A stretch of 64,000 nucleotides of DNA from Olsenella porci. Lineage in GTDB: Bacteria > Actinomycetota > Coriobacteriia > Coriobacteriales > Atopobiaceae. The stretch lies in NCBI RefSeq assembly GCF_009695875.1, contig NZ_VUNC01000009.1, positions 25,320 through 89,319 of the forward strand, in the 5' to 3' direction. This document shows, piece by piece, positions 1 through 7,664 of this stretch; position 1 is the first letter of the stretch; the number at the start of each line of letters is the position of its first letter. A program made the translations under genes and the position numbers. Below the pieces are notes generated by a model. The model did not search any database and was not told the DNA's origin. It saw nothing but the letters and a program-made list of their open reading frames with translations.

Positions 1-214
1 GGAGAAATTCTGCGGCGCCGGCGGGATCCTCCCCCAGGCTGGCGAGGACGCGGCCCGTCTCCCCCACCCCAAAGCGGTCGGGCGCCGCGAGCGCAAAGCG
101 CACCTGCAAGGTCGAGAAGAGCCTCGCCATGTACTGCCGCACGTTCTCCGGAACGCTGTATCGCTCCGCAAAGCGGTCCCAGTCCCCCTGGCCAATCGGC
201 CTCAGCTCGGTCAT
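1..214 (-). CDS. Unrecognised protein, N-terminal 71 residues only
   Basis: An open frame starts with ATG at 214 on the minus strand (MTELRPIGQGDW) and runs off the window edge, so only the amino end is visible. It lies 156 bases downstream of the ABC transporter ATPase on the same strand, so it may belong to the same transcript. A GC-rich perfect hairpin (CCCGGG arms, about 240-258) lies between them. The visible part is charged and has no signal peptide or membrane segment. I do not recognise the family. The link to the transporter is inferred from position only. Confidence 0.6.
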   Translation of the reverse strand, partial: MTELRPIGQGDWDRFAERYSVPENVRQYMARLFSTLQVRFALAAPDRFGVGETGRVLASLGEDPAGAAEFL

Positions 215-370
215 GACATCCCTCTCCTCGTCTACTCGTTCCCGGGCCCCCGCCCGGGTTTCTCGTCGCATGGGTCGGAGCGACGCGGACGGCGCCACCC
301 TCCCAGGCCCCGCAAACTCATCGCGGGGAGCGACGGCGGGCCGCTCCCTCTCCCCCAGGGCACATACGGG

Positions 371-1207
371 CTAGATGTAGTACTCCGGCTGCGGCTCGGC
401 GCTCGCTAGGTTGAACTTTTCCAGCAGCGAGGCACGCAGCTCAAGGAACTCGGATCCACCGCGATGCCGCGGCCTGGGAAAGTCCACGTTCACGACCTCG
501 CTCACCCTTCCCGGGCGCGCTGTCATGATCACGATGCGGTTGGACAGGTAGATGGCCTCGTCCACGTCGTGGGTCACCAGCACCATGGTGGTGTGGTTGG
601 CACGCTGCAGGTCGATCAGCAGGTCCTGCAGGGTCGCGCGCGTGAAGTTGTCGAGCGCGCCCATGGGCTCGTCGAGCAGCAGGACCTCGGGGTCGTTGAT
701 GAGCGCGCGGGCGATGGCGACGCGCTGTGCCATGCCGCCGCTGATCTAGTGCGGGTAGGCGTCCCCAAAGCCGTCAAGCCCCACCGCGTGGATCAGCTCG
801 TCCACGCGGCCCGCATTCTCCTGGTACACGTGGCGGGCACGGAGCCCCGCGGCGATGTTCTCGCGGATGGTGAGCCAATTGAACAGCGCGCCCTGCTGAA
901 ACACGAAGCCGCGCCGGTGGGACGCCCCGCGGATGGGCTCGCCGTCCAGCGTGAGCTCGCCGCCCTGGGGCTGGTCGAGCCCGGCGATCAGGCGCAGGGT
1001 TGTGGTCTTGCCACAGCCGGAGGGTCCCAGGAGCGAGACGAACTCGCCCCTGCGCACATCCAGGCTCACGTGGGAGAGGGCCTCCACGGTTCCTCCCGCC
1101 GCCGTCTCGTAGGTGCGGCTCACGTCCCGCAAGCTCAGCGCAACGACCCCTCCGGGGAGACCCGCGTCCTCCCTCACCTGCTCGCTCGTTGTGTTGCTTG
1201 CGGCCAT
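371..1207 (-). pseudogene. ABC transporter ATPase (sulfonate/nitrate/taurine type) with internal amber stop
   Basis: This would be the ATP-hydrolysing subunit of an SsuB/TauB/NrtD-like importer. ATG at 1207 overlaps the permease stop. Walker A (GPSGCGKTT), the Q-loop (FVFQQG), signature ISGGMAQR, Walker B (LLLDEP) and the H-loop (THD) are all present in one frame. That frame is broken by a TAG codon at 746-748, exactly where homologues have a Gln just before the signature (PHQ-SGG). A C-to-T change from CAG would explain it. Both halves stay in the same frame, and the downstream half could restart at a Met inside the signature motif. It is either a recent pseudogene, a sequencing error or a suppressed stop. 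Substrate cannot be set from sequence; the C-terminal tail is ordinary for the family. Confidence 0.85.
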
Positions 1208-2211
1208 CAGGCCACCTCCCCCTGCTTGCTGAGAAGCCCCTCCTGCCACCGCAGCGCGCGGGCCTCGATGATGTTGAGCACCTTGGTAATCGCGCTGAAC
1301 AGGATCGCCATGACCAGAATCGCAGCGAACACCTTGTAGTACGCGCTCCAGATCTTTGCCATGTTGATGTAGTAGCCCAGGCCGCCCGGCTGGCCCATCA
1401 TCTCGGCCATGACCAGCGTGGTGAACGCGAAGGCGTTGGCGGTGGAGAGGCCCTGGAACACCTGCGGCAGAGCGTTGGGCACCGCAACGTGGAACAGCAG
1501 GTAGCGCGTGTCGCCGCCCAGCGTGCGCGCCGCCTCGAACAGAACCTTGGGAGTGCTTTGCACGCCCTGGGCGGTGACCGACGCCACCGGGAACCACACG
1601 CAGATCACGATGAGAAACACCGCGGCGGCAAAAGGCGTGGGCAGCAGGGTCATGGCAAAGGGCATCCAGGCGACCGCGGGGATGATGCCCGAGAACCTGA
1701 GCACCGGGCTTATCCAATAGTACGCGCGCGGAAACCAGCCTATGAGGATGCCGGTGCCCACCCCAAAGGCAGCGCCCAGCAGGTAGCCCCACAGATACAG
1801 GCGCAGCGAATAGAGCGTGTTCTGGAGGATGAAGTCTCCCTCCTCCAAAAAGGCCCCCACGATCTGGGCGGGACCGGGAAAGAACGGCTGAACGAACACC
1901 TGCGTCTTAGTTCCGAGGACATCCCAGGCGAGAAGCGCGATGCCCACGGCAAACCGCAGCGGCGCCCCATGCACAAAGGCGTTGCGGTTCTTCTCGTTGC
2001 CCCTGCTAACTAGCGCGTCGAGCAGGTATCCCAGCACCACGGCGCCCAACACCATCCGGTACAGCCCGTTGAAGTTGACGAGCCAGTCCCCCACGCGAAC
2101 GGGGGTGATCTCGACTGCGGCAACCTGCGGCACCAGCACGTTCCCGGCGATCGCGAGCAAGAATCCCCCAATGGAGAGAGCCACGGCGGCCGGGTATCCA
2201 ATCCTCCTCAT
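1207..2211 (-). CDS. ABC transporter permease (SsuC/TauC/NitT family)
   Basis: Integral membrane subunit of the importer, 334 residues. The N-terminal half has extra hydrophobic segments (residues about 7-30 and 55-75), so the protein is longer than a typical 250-residue SsuC. The C-terminal two thirds is a BPD_transp_1 domain with the coupling-loop motif EAARTLGGD, which contacts the ATPase. The start at 2211 lies 13 bases after the binding-protein stop, and the stop overlaps the ATPase start, so the three genes are one operon. The frame is intact, in contrast to the ATPase. Transported compound unknown: sulfonates, nitrate, taurine or thiamine precursors are all possible for this family. 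Confidence 0.88.
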   Translation of the reverse strand: MRRIGYPAAVALSIGGFLLAIAGNVLVPQVAAVEITPVRVGDWLVNFNGLYRMVLGAVVLGYLLDALVSRGNEKNRNAFVHGAPLRFAVGIALLAWDVLGTKTQVFVQPFFPGPAQIVGAFLEEGDFILQNTLYSLRLYLWGYLLGAAFGVGTGILIGWFPRAYYWISPVLRFSGIIPAVAWMPFAMTLLPTPFAAAVFLIVICVWFPVASVTAQGVQSTPKVLFEAARTLGGDTRYLLFHVAVPNALPQVFQGLSTANAFAFTTLVMAEMMGQPGGLGYYINMAKIWSAYYKVFAAILVMAILFSAITKVLNIIEARALRWQEGLLSKQGEVA

Positions 2212-2224
2212 GCGGCGAAGCCCC

Positions 2225-3262
2225 CTAGTCCAGGCTGACGCTCTTGTAGTACTTGCTCACGAAGTCGTCCGGCGAGGACTTGATCATGCCCAGGCCGTTC
2301 AGGAGGTCGGCGTAGTAGCGCACGTCCCCCTTCACGTCGTGACCGCCCGTGGAGAGTTCGCCGTAGCCGTACGCCTTGATCATCTCGACCGCCAGGTCCT
2401 CGTCGTCGATGGTGGCGTACTTGTTCTTCGCCACCAGCTCCACGGTCTTCTCGGGGTTGTCCGAGATCCACTTGTCCGCCTTGTGGATTGCCCTGATGAT
2501 GGCGGCGATCTCTCCCTCGTCCTCCTGGAGCACCTTGTTGGACGCCACCAGGAAGCAGCACGCCCTGCCCGAGAAGTCACCGCTCTTGGAGTTGTCCAGG
2601 ATGACCTTGGCGCTGCCGTCCTTCTCGGCCTTGGGACCATAGGGGTCCCACACCGCGGCGGCGTCCACGGTGCCGTCCTTGAGCGCCTGCAGCTCCAGGT
2701 TGCCGTCGTCGTACACGGACACCTTCACGTCTCCGTCCCCCGTGCCAATGGAGAGGTTCGCCTCCCGCTGGAGCCACAGCGCGAGCACCTGGTACGGGGT
2801 GCCTCCAATCTTGTTCACGGCGACGGTCTTGCCCTTGAGGTCGGCGGCCGACGAGACGCTGTCGTCATCCGAGCGTGCAACCACCTTGATGCACCCCAGG
2901 TTCACCGCATCCACGACGGTGGTCTGGACCCCGGACTCCATGGACTCGAAGGTTGAGAAGTCACCCATGCCAACGGGAAAGGTGCCGTTGTTGAGGCCCG
3001 TCTTCTGGGTGTCGACGTCGGCGGAGACTTCCTCCACCTCCACACCCTCCTCCTCAAAGTAGCCCCTCTGCTTTGCGACCCACAAAGGGGCGGCGCAGAG
3101 CGAGCCGGACAGGTCGGGAATCTGCACGGAGTACTTGACTGCAGCGGCGGACAAGTCGCCGCCCGCGCTGTCAGAGCCCTCCGGCACCCTGCTGCAACCG
3201 GCGATCATGGTACCGGCGAGAAGGAACAGGAACCCCCTGCGAGTCGTCATTCTTGAATTCAT
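2225..3262 (-). CDS. ABC transporter substrate-binding lipoprotein (NMT1/SsuA-like)
   Basis: Extracytoplasmic solute-binding protein of the importer, about 345 residues. I chose ATG 3262 because AGGAGGGG lies just upstream; a second ATG is at 3250. The leader has a twin-arginine-like TRRGFLFL and a lipobox ending IAGC, so it is probably a Tat- or Sec-exported lipoprotein. The mature part follows the NMT1/SsuA pattern (ALWLQREANL, AVWDPYGPKAE, VASNKVLQ). It is first gene of the binding protein - permease - ATPase operon. The upstream 500 bases hold a palindrome and a phased repeat array that may control it. Confidence 0.9.
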   Translation of the reverse strand: MNSRMTTRRGFLFLLAGTMIAGCSRVPEGSDSAGGDLSAAAVKYSVQIPDLSGSLCAAPLWVAKQRGYFEEEGVEVEEVSADVDTQKTGLNNGTFPVGMGDFSTFESMESGVQTTVVDAVNLGCIKVVARSDDDSVSSAADLKGKTVAVNKIGGTPYQVLALWLQREANLSIGTGDGDVKVSVYDDGNLELQALKDGTVDAAAVWDPYGPKAEKDGSAKVILDNSKSGDFSGRACCFLVASNKVLQEDEGEIAAIIRAIHKADKWISDNPEKTVELVAKNKYATIDDEDLAVEMIKAYGYGELSTGGHDVKGDVRYYADLLNGLGMIKSSPDDFVSKYYKSVSLD

Positions 3263-3451
3263 ATAACCCCTCCTGGACCGGCAACCCAATACTCTCTCGT
3301 AGCTTGCTCTGTTTAACTGCAGTTTTACAAGTTGTTTTGCTTGTATGAGTAGCGCTTGTCTAAACATAGCAACACAGAAGGGCTCTGAATAATTCCTGTT
3401 TCCGCTATACCGTTATCGTTCTAATGTATATCTCATGAGGGGGAAGGACGG

Positions 3452-3468
3452 TGGGGTGACTCACCCCA
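3452..3468. promoter_or_regulatory. Perfect 17-bp palindrome upstream of the ABC operon
   Basis: TGGGGTGA-C-TCACCCCA reads the same on both strands around a single central base. It lies about 190 bases upstream of the binding-protein start in a GC-rich, hairpin-capable stretch (3440-3575). It could be an operator or an RNA hairpin. No matching known site is recognised. AT-rich promoter-like sequence lies between it and the gene (about 3400-3440). Confidence 0.4.
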
Positions 3469-3786
3469 TCCCGGCGCATGCTGACCCCACTCCCGCTCTG
3501 ACGGGGCAACCCCCCAGCAACCCTCGCGTATGCCAAGGATGCCTCGGCAGACCTCTCCTGCAAACCAAGACCGGCTATGCTTAAGGTATTGAAGGTGCAA
3601 GCACGAAGCCATAGGACGTACGCAAGCAAACGGAGTGACCAGACGTGCCCCGAGGCCGACCGGAGGGCGCGGAACTCTCGCCAGGACTAGGCAAAGAGAG
3701 GCGAGAAACGCGGGGGCCTCGCCGTCTGCCCATCCCCTGGCCGCGAGCTTTACCTCGCAGGTGCCCGTACGCTTTCCGGGACGGGA

Positions 3787-4066
3787 CGCTTAACATCGCT
3801 AGCCCTCTTGCTGATTCAGAATCCGGATGCTTAGCGCCACTAGGTCTCATGTGGATTTGGGCGCCAAATGCTTACCGCCGTTAGGCCTCATGTCGGCAGG
3901 GCGCCCAAAAACCCACACGAGGGCTAGACTCTCTAAGCCCATCTCCCCCCAATTTCGCACGAGGGCTAGGTTTCCTAAGCATCAGGGACACCAATCCGCG
4001 TGAGGGCTAGCAACGCTAAGTACCCCTCCCCCCGATTTCCCACAAGGGCTAGGACCGTTAAGCACC
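3787..4066. repeat. Phased repeat array 1: seven 25-bp units at about 41-bp spacing, inverted about the centre
   Basis: Seven copies of a unit readable as CACGAGGGCTAG-N6-TAAGC. Three at 3787, 3827 and 3868 read GCTTA...CTAG-CCTC-TG. Four at 3914, 3956, 3997 and 4039 read in the opposite orientation. Start-to-start distances are 40, 41, 46, 42, 41 and 42 bases, about four DNA turns, so sites fall on one helix face. A weaker gaATTt/ccAATc block between units is also shared. The array lies between the ABC operon promoter and the BrnT/BrnA genes. A second array with the same layout is at 17733-17926. It looks like a cooperative protein-binding array or a REP-like element; no gene lies inside. 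Confidence 0.85.
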
Positions 4067-4209
4067 CCCGTTGCCAAACCTACGGAGGATTCCAGTCACG
4101 CTTCTACGAGAGCACCAATCCCGGGTCGAAAACGTCATTCAACACGAGTTCCGCGAGCATGGCATCGTCACAATCAACCGAAGAAAGCCGGGCGACAATT
4201 GACAGCAAG

Positions 4210-4508
4210 CTAGACTGCGGCAGAGCGCGAGGCAACCCGCTTTGCACACCCATCGTCAAGACGCTCGGGGACCCACATCTTGATGACTGCTTGACAGTTG
4301 ACACCAATGCGAGCCGCCTCACAATCGAGCGCCGTAACCATCCACACGGGAAATCGACGTTCACGCGCTTTGCCTCGCGATTGGGAAACTCGGGATGTTC
4401 GAAGTCAAAGTACGCTTCCATGTCCTCGCCAGAGTCAAAGCTCTCGAGCAGGGCGTCATCATCTATGCGCGTTGCGTTTATGGCTCTTCCTCTCCCTTTC
4501 TGTGGCAC
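4210..4508 (-). pseudogene. BrnA-like antitoxin, frameshifted
   Basis: The 5' part reads ...DDDALLESFDSGEDMEAYF...RVNVDFP, with possible GTG start at 4508 inside the toxin gene. In the next frame the sequence continues VWMVTALDCEAARIGVN and QAVIKMWVPERLDD to a stop at 4210-4212. This is the usual VDFP-VWMV ribbon-helix-helix continuation of this antitoxin family, so one base is missing near 4345-4350 (CCCGTGTGG). Read without the shift, the product would be unrelated past the break. The antitoxin normally neutralises the toxin and represses the operon. Loss or sequencing error cannot be separated here. Confidence 0.7.
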
Positions 4509-4734
4509 GACGGGCGGAGATGACCCGAATGGTTTCCTCTCCACCCTCGGTATGAACAACGCTCAGCAGCATCGTGTACGTGCGACCTATTGCCATGAGG
4601 CGCTTCTCGCCCTTCCTTTTCGCGTGTACAACCATGAGGTCCGGGTCATCCCAAATCTCGATCGATTCCTCGAACGAGACCTTGCGCTTCCGCATGTTCC
4701 CCTCGCTCTTTGCCGAATCCCGTTCGAATCTCAT
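4459..4734 (-). CDS. brnT: BrnT-family ribonuclease toxin
   Basis: Small basic toxin of a type II toxin-antitoxin pair, 91 residues, the normal length. The family pattern MRFE-D-AKSE-N-RK--VSFEES, DDP, LMAIGR, and C-terminal IRVISARRAT-RE is complete. BrnT enzymes cleave RNA and are held in check by the co-transcribed BrnA. Here the frame is intact while the antitoxin overlapping its 3' end is broken. The toxin start at 4734 follows an inverted repeat, a plausible autoregulatory site. An active toxin without antitoxin should be harmful, so the toxin may be weak, silent, or neutralised by another locus. Confidence 0.85.
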   Translation of the reverse strand: MRFERDSAKSEGNMRKRKVSFEESIEIWDDPDLMVVHAKRKGEKRLMAIGRTYTMLLSVVHTEGGEETIRVISARRATERERKSHKRNAHR

Positions 4735-4743
4735 TCTATTCGT

Positions 4744-4762
4744 GATATATAAGTTTTATATC
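4744..4762 (-). promoter_or_regulatory. Inverted repeat operator/promoter of the brnT gene
   Basis: GATATA-N7-TATATC is a perfect dyad in AT-rich DNA 10 bases upstream of the toxin start, in otherwise GC-rich surroundings. BrnA-type antitoxins bind dyads over their own promoter, so this is the likely operator. Confidence 0.5.
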
Positions 4763-4785
4763 TAATATGCACTGCTTCAAGCCTT

Positions 4786-4827
4786 CGCGAGGGGGCTCCA
4801 TCTCCCCCTCGCGTGGAAAGCTTTTTT
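4786..4827 (+). terminator. Hairpin with T-run
   Basis: CGCGAGGGGG pairs with CCCCCTCGCG (4804-4813), followed seven bases later by six T. On the plus strand this resembles an intrinsic terminator, although no plus-strand gene precedes it. Confidence 0.5.
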
Positions 4828-4928
4828 CTCGATGGCACCACTGTACCCACGAGGGCACGAGGCTCCGTCTCCAGAACCACGCCCTGACGGGAATGCCCCC
4901 GAGAGGTGTGTCCTCGACGAGATGTTCG

Positions 4929-5003
4929 CAAATTGACAAGAAGGATTCTCCAGTTGCTCACAAATTGACAGATTCGTCCCCATATTAGGTTTGTAAATTG
5001 ACA
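4929..5003. repeat. Three AAATTGACA direct repeats at 32-33-bp spacing
   Basis: CAAATTGACA at 4929 and 4961 and TAAATTGACA at 4994. The spacing is three helical turns. They lie between the pilus operon terminator and the toxin promoter, on AT-richer DNA. Possible protein-binding sites or the trace of a decayed element; no gene is supported here. Confidence 0.6.
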
Positions 5004-5028
5004 AAGCCAAGGTCAGAGCCGTTATGGA

Positions 5029-5064
5029 ACGCGAGCCGTCCCCCAAGCGAGAGACGGCTCGCGT
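5029..5064 (-). terminator. Strong hairpin after the pilus operon
   Basis: ACGCGAGCCGTC pairs with GACGGCTCGCGT over a 12-base loop, 11 bases after the sortase stop. There is no long T-run, but the 12-bp stem is probably the transcript end. Confidence 0.6.
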
Positions 5065-5074
5065 CATCTGCCCA

Positions 5075-6046
5075 CTACCTGCGCGCGTGGCGCGGGGTGT
5101 GTCCAGGCGCCTTAGCCTTCCCGCGCACGACGACCCAGCGCAGGATCAGGAGGCCGATGCCCACACCCAGGCCGAGAAGCGACAGCAGCACGAGCGGGGC
5201 GCCCTTGTCGGAGGGGGTCAGCAGCGGCACGTGGTCGCCCTCCTTCTGCATGTCCAGCCACTCCTGCGGCACCTCGCAGCGCTCGGCATGAACCAACAGC
5301 CTGTGCGTGTTCACCCCGTAGGGAGTGCAGGTAACGAGCGTCACCAGGTCCTTGCCATCCTGGGTGACGAGGCTCTGCGTCTGGTCCGGAAGCACCACCT
5401 CCGAACCGGTCACGCGGTAGGCGTGGTCCTCCCCCAGAACGCGGATGATGAACCAGTCCCCCTTCTTCATCTGGTCAATGTCACCCAGTATCTTCGCGGA
5501 GGGAAGGCCGGTGTGACCGGCGAGGACACAGTGCGTGGAGGGGCCGCCAATGGGCAGCGACGTGGTGGGCAGGTGCCCCACGCCCCGCAGGAGCTTGTCG
5601 TCCGACACCCCATGGTAGATGGGGAGGTCCACCCCAATGCACGGGATGATGAGCTGCCCCATCACGCCATCGCCCGCAAGGTTGAGGACGCTCTCGTACT
5701 CCTGGTCCGAGGGAGTCGCGTTGTTGGGGTCAAAGGGGTCCGACACCACCACGCGCCCCTCGAGCTGCCGTTGGTTGAACTCCCGAGCGCGCTCCCACTC
5801 CGCGGAGAGGTCCTGCTTGGAGGTCTTTGCGACCACGCCCTCTTGGTACTCCCCCACCTGCGCCTGCCCCCTGCGGGCAAGGTAGTCGCTCACATAGGGG
5901 TACAGGATGGCGGCAACGCCCGCAATCGCAAGCAGCAAGGCGACCACCATGGCACGCGTGTTGAGTCTGCTGGCAGGGCGAGAAGGGCCGGAGGCGCTGG
6001 CTGCAGCCTCCGACCCTTGGGCCTTATATCCGATTCGCTGGAACAA
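5075..6046 (-). CDS. Class C (pilus-assembling) sortase
   Basis: Membrane transpeptidase that links pilin subunits, 323 residues. There is an N-terminal membrane segment after RLNTRAM and a second, C-terminal one before the basic tail, the class C layout. The active-site His is in LAGHTGL (about 177), Cys in TLVTCTPYG (about 239), and Arg in NTHRLL (about 247). A SDPFDP motif near residue 100 matches the flexible lid that covers the active site in pilus sortases. The gene starts 13 bases after the backbone pilin, last in the operon tip - backbone - sortase. Its natural substrates are thus the two upstream proteins. Confidence 0.93.
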   Translation of the reverse strand: MFQRIGYKAQGSEAAASASGPSRPASRLNTRAMVVALLLAIAGVAAILYPYVSDYLARRGQAQVGEYQEGVVAKTSKQDLSAEWERAREFNQRQLEGRVVVSDPFDPNNATPSDQEYESVLNLAGDGVMGQLIIPCIGVDLPIYHGVSDDKLLRGVGHLPTTSLPIGGPSTHCVLAGHTGLPSAKILGDIDQMKKGDWFIIRVLGEDHAYRVTGSEVVLPDQTQSLVTQDGKDLVTLVTCTPYGVNTHRLLVHAERCEVPQEWLDMQKEGDHVPLLTPSDKGAPLVLLSLLGLGVGIGLLILRWVVVRGKAKAPGHTPRHARR

Positions 6047-6059
6047 GACGGGCGGCTAC

Positions 6060-7565
6060 CTACTCGGAGCGCTTGGAGCCGCGAGAGGCAATCACACAGG
6101 CGGTACCAACGAGGACAACGCCGCAGACGGTGATGGCGAAAGTACCGGCCTGGCCGGTCACGGGCAGCAGGGGCTGGTTGCCATCGACGACCTTGTCGGT
6201 TGCAACCAGGTAGTTGTTCTCGATGACGTCCTTGGTCGCGGGGTTGTCAAACTTCGCGTCATCCTTGTTGAGCGAGAAGCTCACGTCAGCAGCCTTGACC
6301 TTACCCGCGGGGACCGTGGTCTCCTTGGCAACGTAGTCGCCAACCCCAAGGTCCTCAAAGTACACGTACGCCTTGCCGTCAACCTTCTTGGAGGTGGAGG
6401 TGATCACCTTGTTGTTCTCGTCCTTGACTACGTTTCCAGCCTTGTCATACAGCGTGAAGACAGCGCCCTCGAGGGCATTTTCTTTCTGGTCAACCTTCTC
6501 GAAGACGAAGCCGTAGGTGTAGACCTTGGTCTTGTCATTAGGCGTGACGGTCGTCTCGGAGTACGGGTTGGGGTTGAAGGTGACCTGTGCGGTGTTGCCC
6601 GTCACGTCGCCATTGGCGTGCGAGAAGGCAGCGGAGGTCAGCTTGGCATTGTATGTGACGGTGACATCAGCGCCAGGGTGAGCGAGCACATACTTCTTGG
6701 CAAAGTCGAAGGTGTAGCCGCCCTTTGCCTGCTTGGTGGTATCGGTCTTGAACGCGCTTGCCCCATCGGTCGTTGCGGAGCCGTCCACCCACACCGTGGT
6801 CTCGCCAACCTTGACCGTAATCGAGCTGGTGTCGATCTCGAGGCCGGCGGTCGGGGTGTCGACGATGGTGAAGGTGGCGTCCTTGGAGTCCGCAGGGTAG
6901 TTGGGCACGTTCGTCGTCACCTTGAAGGGAACGAACTTGCCAACGCTGTACTTGTCGGTCTCCTCCTTGAAATCGTCGCCCACGCCCTTTGAGACATTGA
7001 CAGGCTCGCTCTTGATCTGGTTGACATTCTGTGCCATCGTCGTGTTGGCAGCCCATGCGCCATTCTTCTCGACGGGACTCGCGTCGATCGTGGTGGGCTG
7101 GTACACCTTGGTGGTGCCGCTCGTCGAGGTCACGACGACCACCCAGTAGCCAGAATCAAGCCCGGTGAAGGTTGCCGTCCCGTCCGCCCCTGCCGTAGCC
7201 TCGACCTTGGTAGCCACACCAGTTGCGGTTCCGTCGGCAAACGCCTTGGAGTAGGCGTCTGCGGCGGCCTTCGCACCATCCGAGCCAGTGTTTCCGGACT
7301 TCTGGAGCTCCTCGACGGTGTCATACTTTTCGGGAAGGCCGGTCGCTGCCTTGTACTGCAGCACGTTGCTACCGTCGATGTAGGCGTCAAAGACCTGGTA
7401 CGCAGTCGCCGTGTCGCCACTGGTCAGTCCAGAGACGGTGAGGCTGGTGTCATCGACATCGGTGATGCCGGTGCCGGTCGTCTTCGCGAACGCGACCACT
7501 GGGCTCATCGCGGCGATGAGCGCGGCAGTGCTCAGGACCGCCCCAACGCTTCTCCTGCAGTTCAT
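6060..7565 (-). CDS. SpaA-type backbone pilin with LPVTG anchor
   Basis: Major pilus subunit, 501 residues. Signal peptide at the start (basic, then AALIAAMSPVVAFA). Middle domains are beta-rich and contain VNVSKGVGDD, a likely pilin motif lysine region. The C-terminal third is a SpaA/CnaB domain (VFEKVDQKENALEGAVFTLY) with an E-box-like YVAKETTVPAGK, expected to form an intramolecular isopeptide bond. The sorting signal is LPVTGQAG, then a hydrophobic stretch and a basic tail SRGSKRSE. It sits between the large tip protein and the sortase. A good RBS (GAGGAGG) precedes the start. Confidence 0.93.
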   Translation of the reverse strand: MNCRRSVGAVLSTAALIAAMSPVVAFAKTTGTGITDVDDTSLTVSGLTSGDTATAYQVFDAYIDGSNVLQYKAATGLPEKYDTVEELQKSGNTGSDGAKAAADAYSKAFADGTATGVATKVEATAGADGTATFTGLDSGYWVVVVTSTSGTTKVYQPTTIDASPVEKNGAWAANTTMAQNVNQIKSEPVNVSKGVGDDFKEETDKYSVGKFVPFKVTTNVPNYPADSKDATFTIVDTPTAGLEIDTSSITVKVGETTVWVDGSATTDGASAFKTDTTKQAKGGYTFDFAKKYVLAHPGADVTVTYNAKLTSAAFSHANGDVTGNTAQVTFNPNPYSETTVTPNDKTKVYTYGFVFEKVDQKENALEGAVFTLYDKAGNVVKDENNKVITSTSKKVDGKAYVYFEDLGVGDYVAKETTVPAGKVKAADVSFSLNKDDAKFDNPATKDVIENNYLVATDKVVDGNQPLLPVTGQAGTFAITVCGVVLVGTACVIASRGSKRSE

Positions 7566-7664
7566 GGTTCCTCCTCTTTGCCCAACAGGGCACTAGCCAA
7601 CAAGCCTTTTTGCATATATCCAAGCCCGGCGAGCGGACGGATTGCCTGGGTAAGACGAGCGAGG

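Noticed and set aside
3440..3575. SAM riboswitch
   Set aside because: A few GGCAACC-like blocks occur on the plus strand, but core order and a downstream plus-strand gene are missing.
3787..4066. CRISPR array
   Set aside because: The repeats are imperfect, spacers are only about 14-17 bases, orientation inverts in the middle, and no cas gene is present.
5024..6133. Long plus-strand frame opposite the sortase gene
   Set aside because: It is a GC-rich shadow of the sortase, with random-looking Arg/His-rich translation and no RBS.
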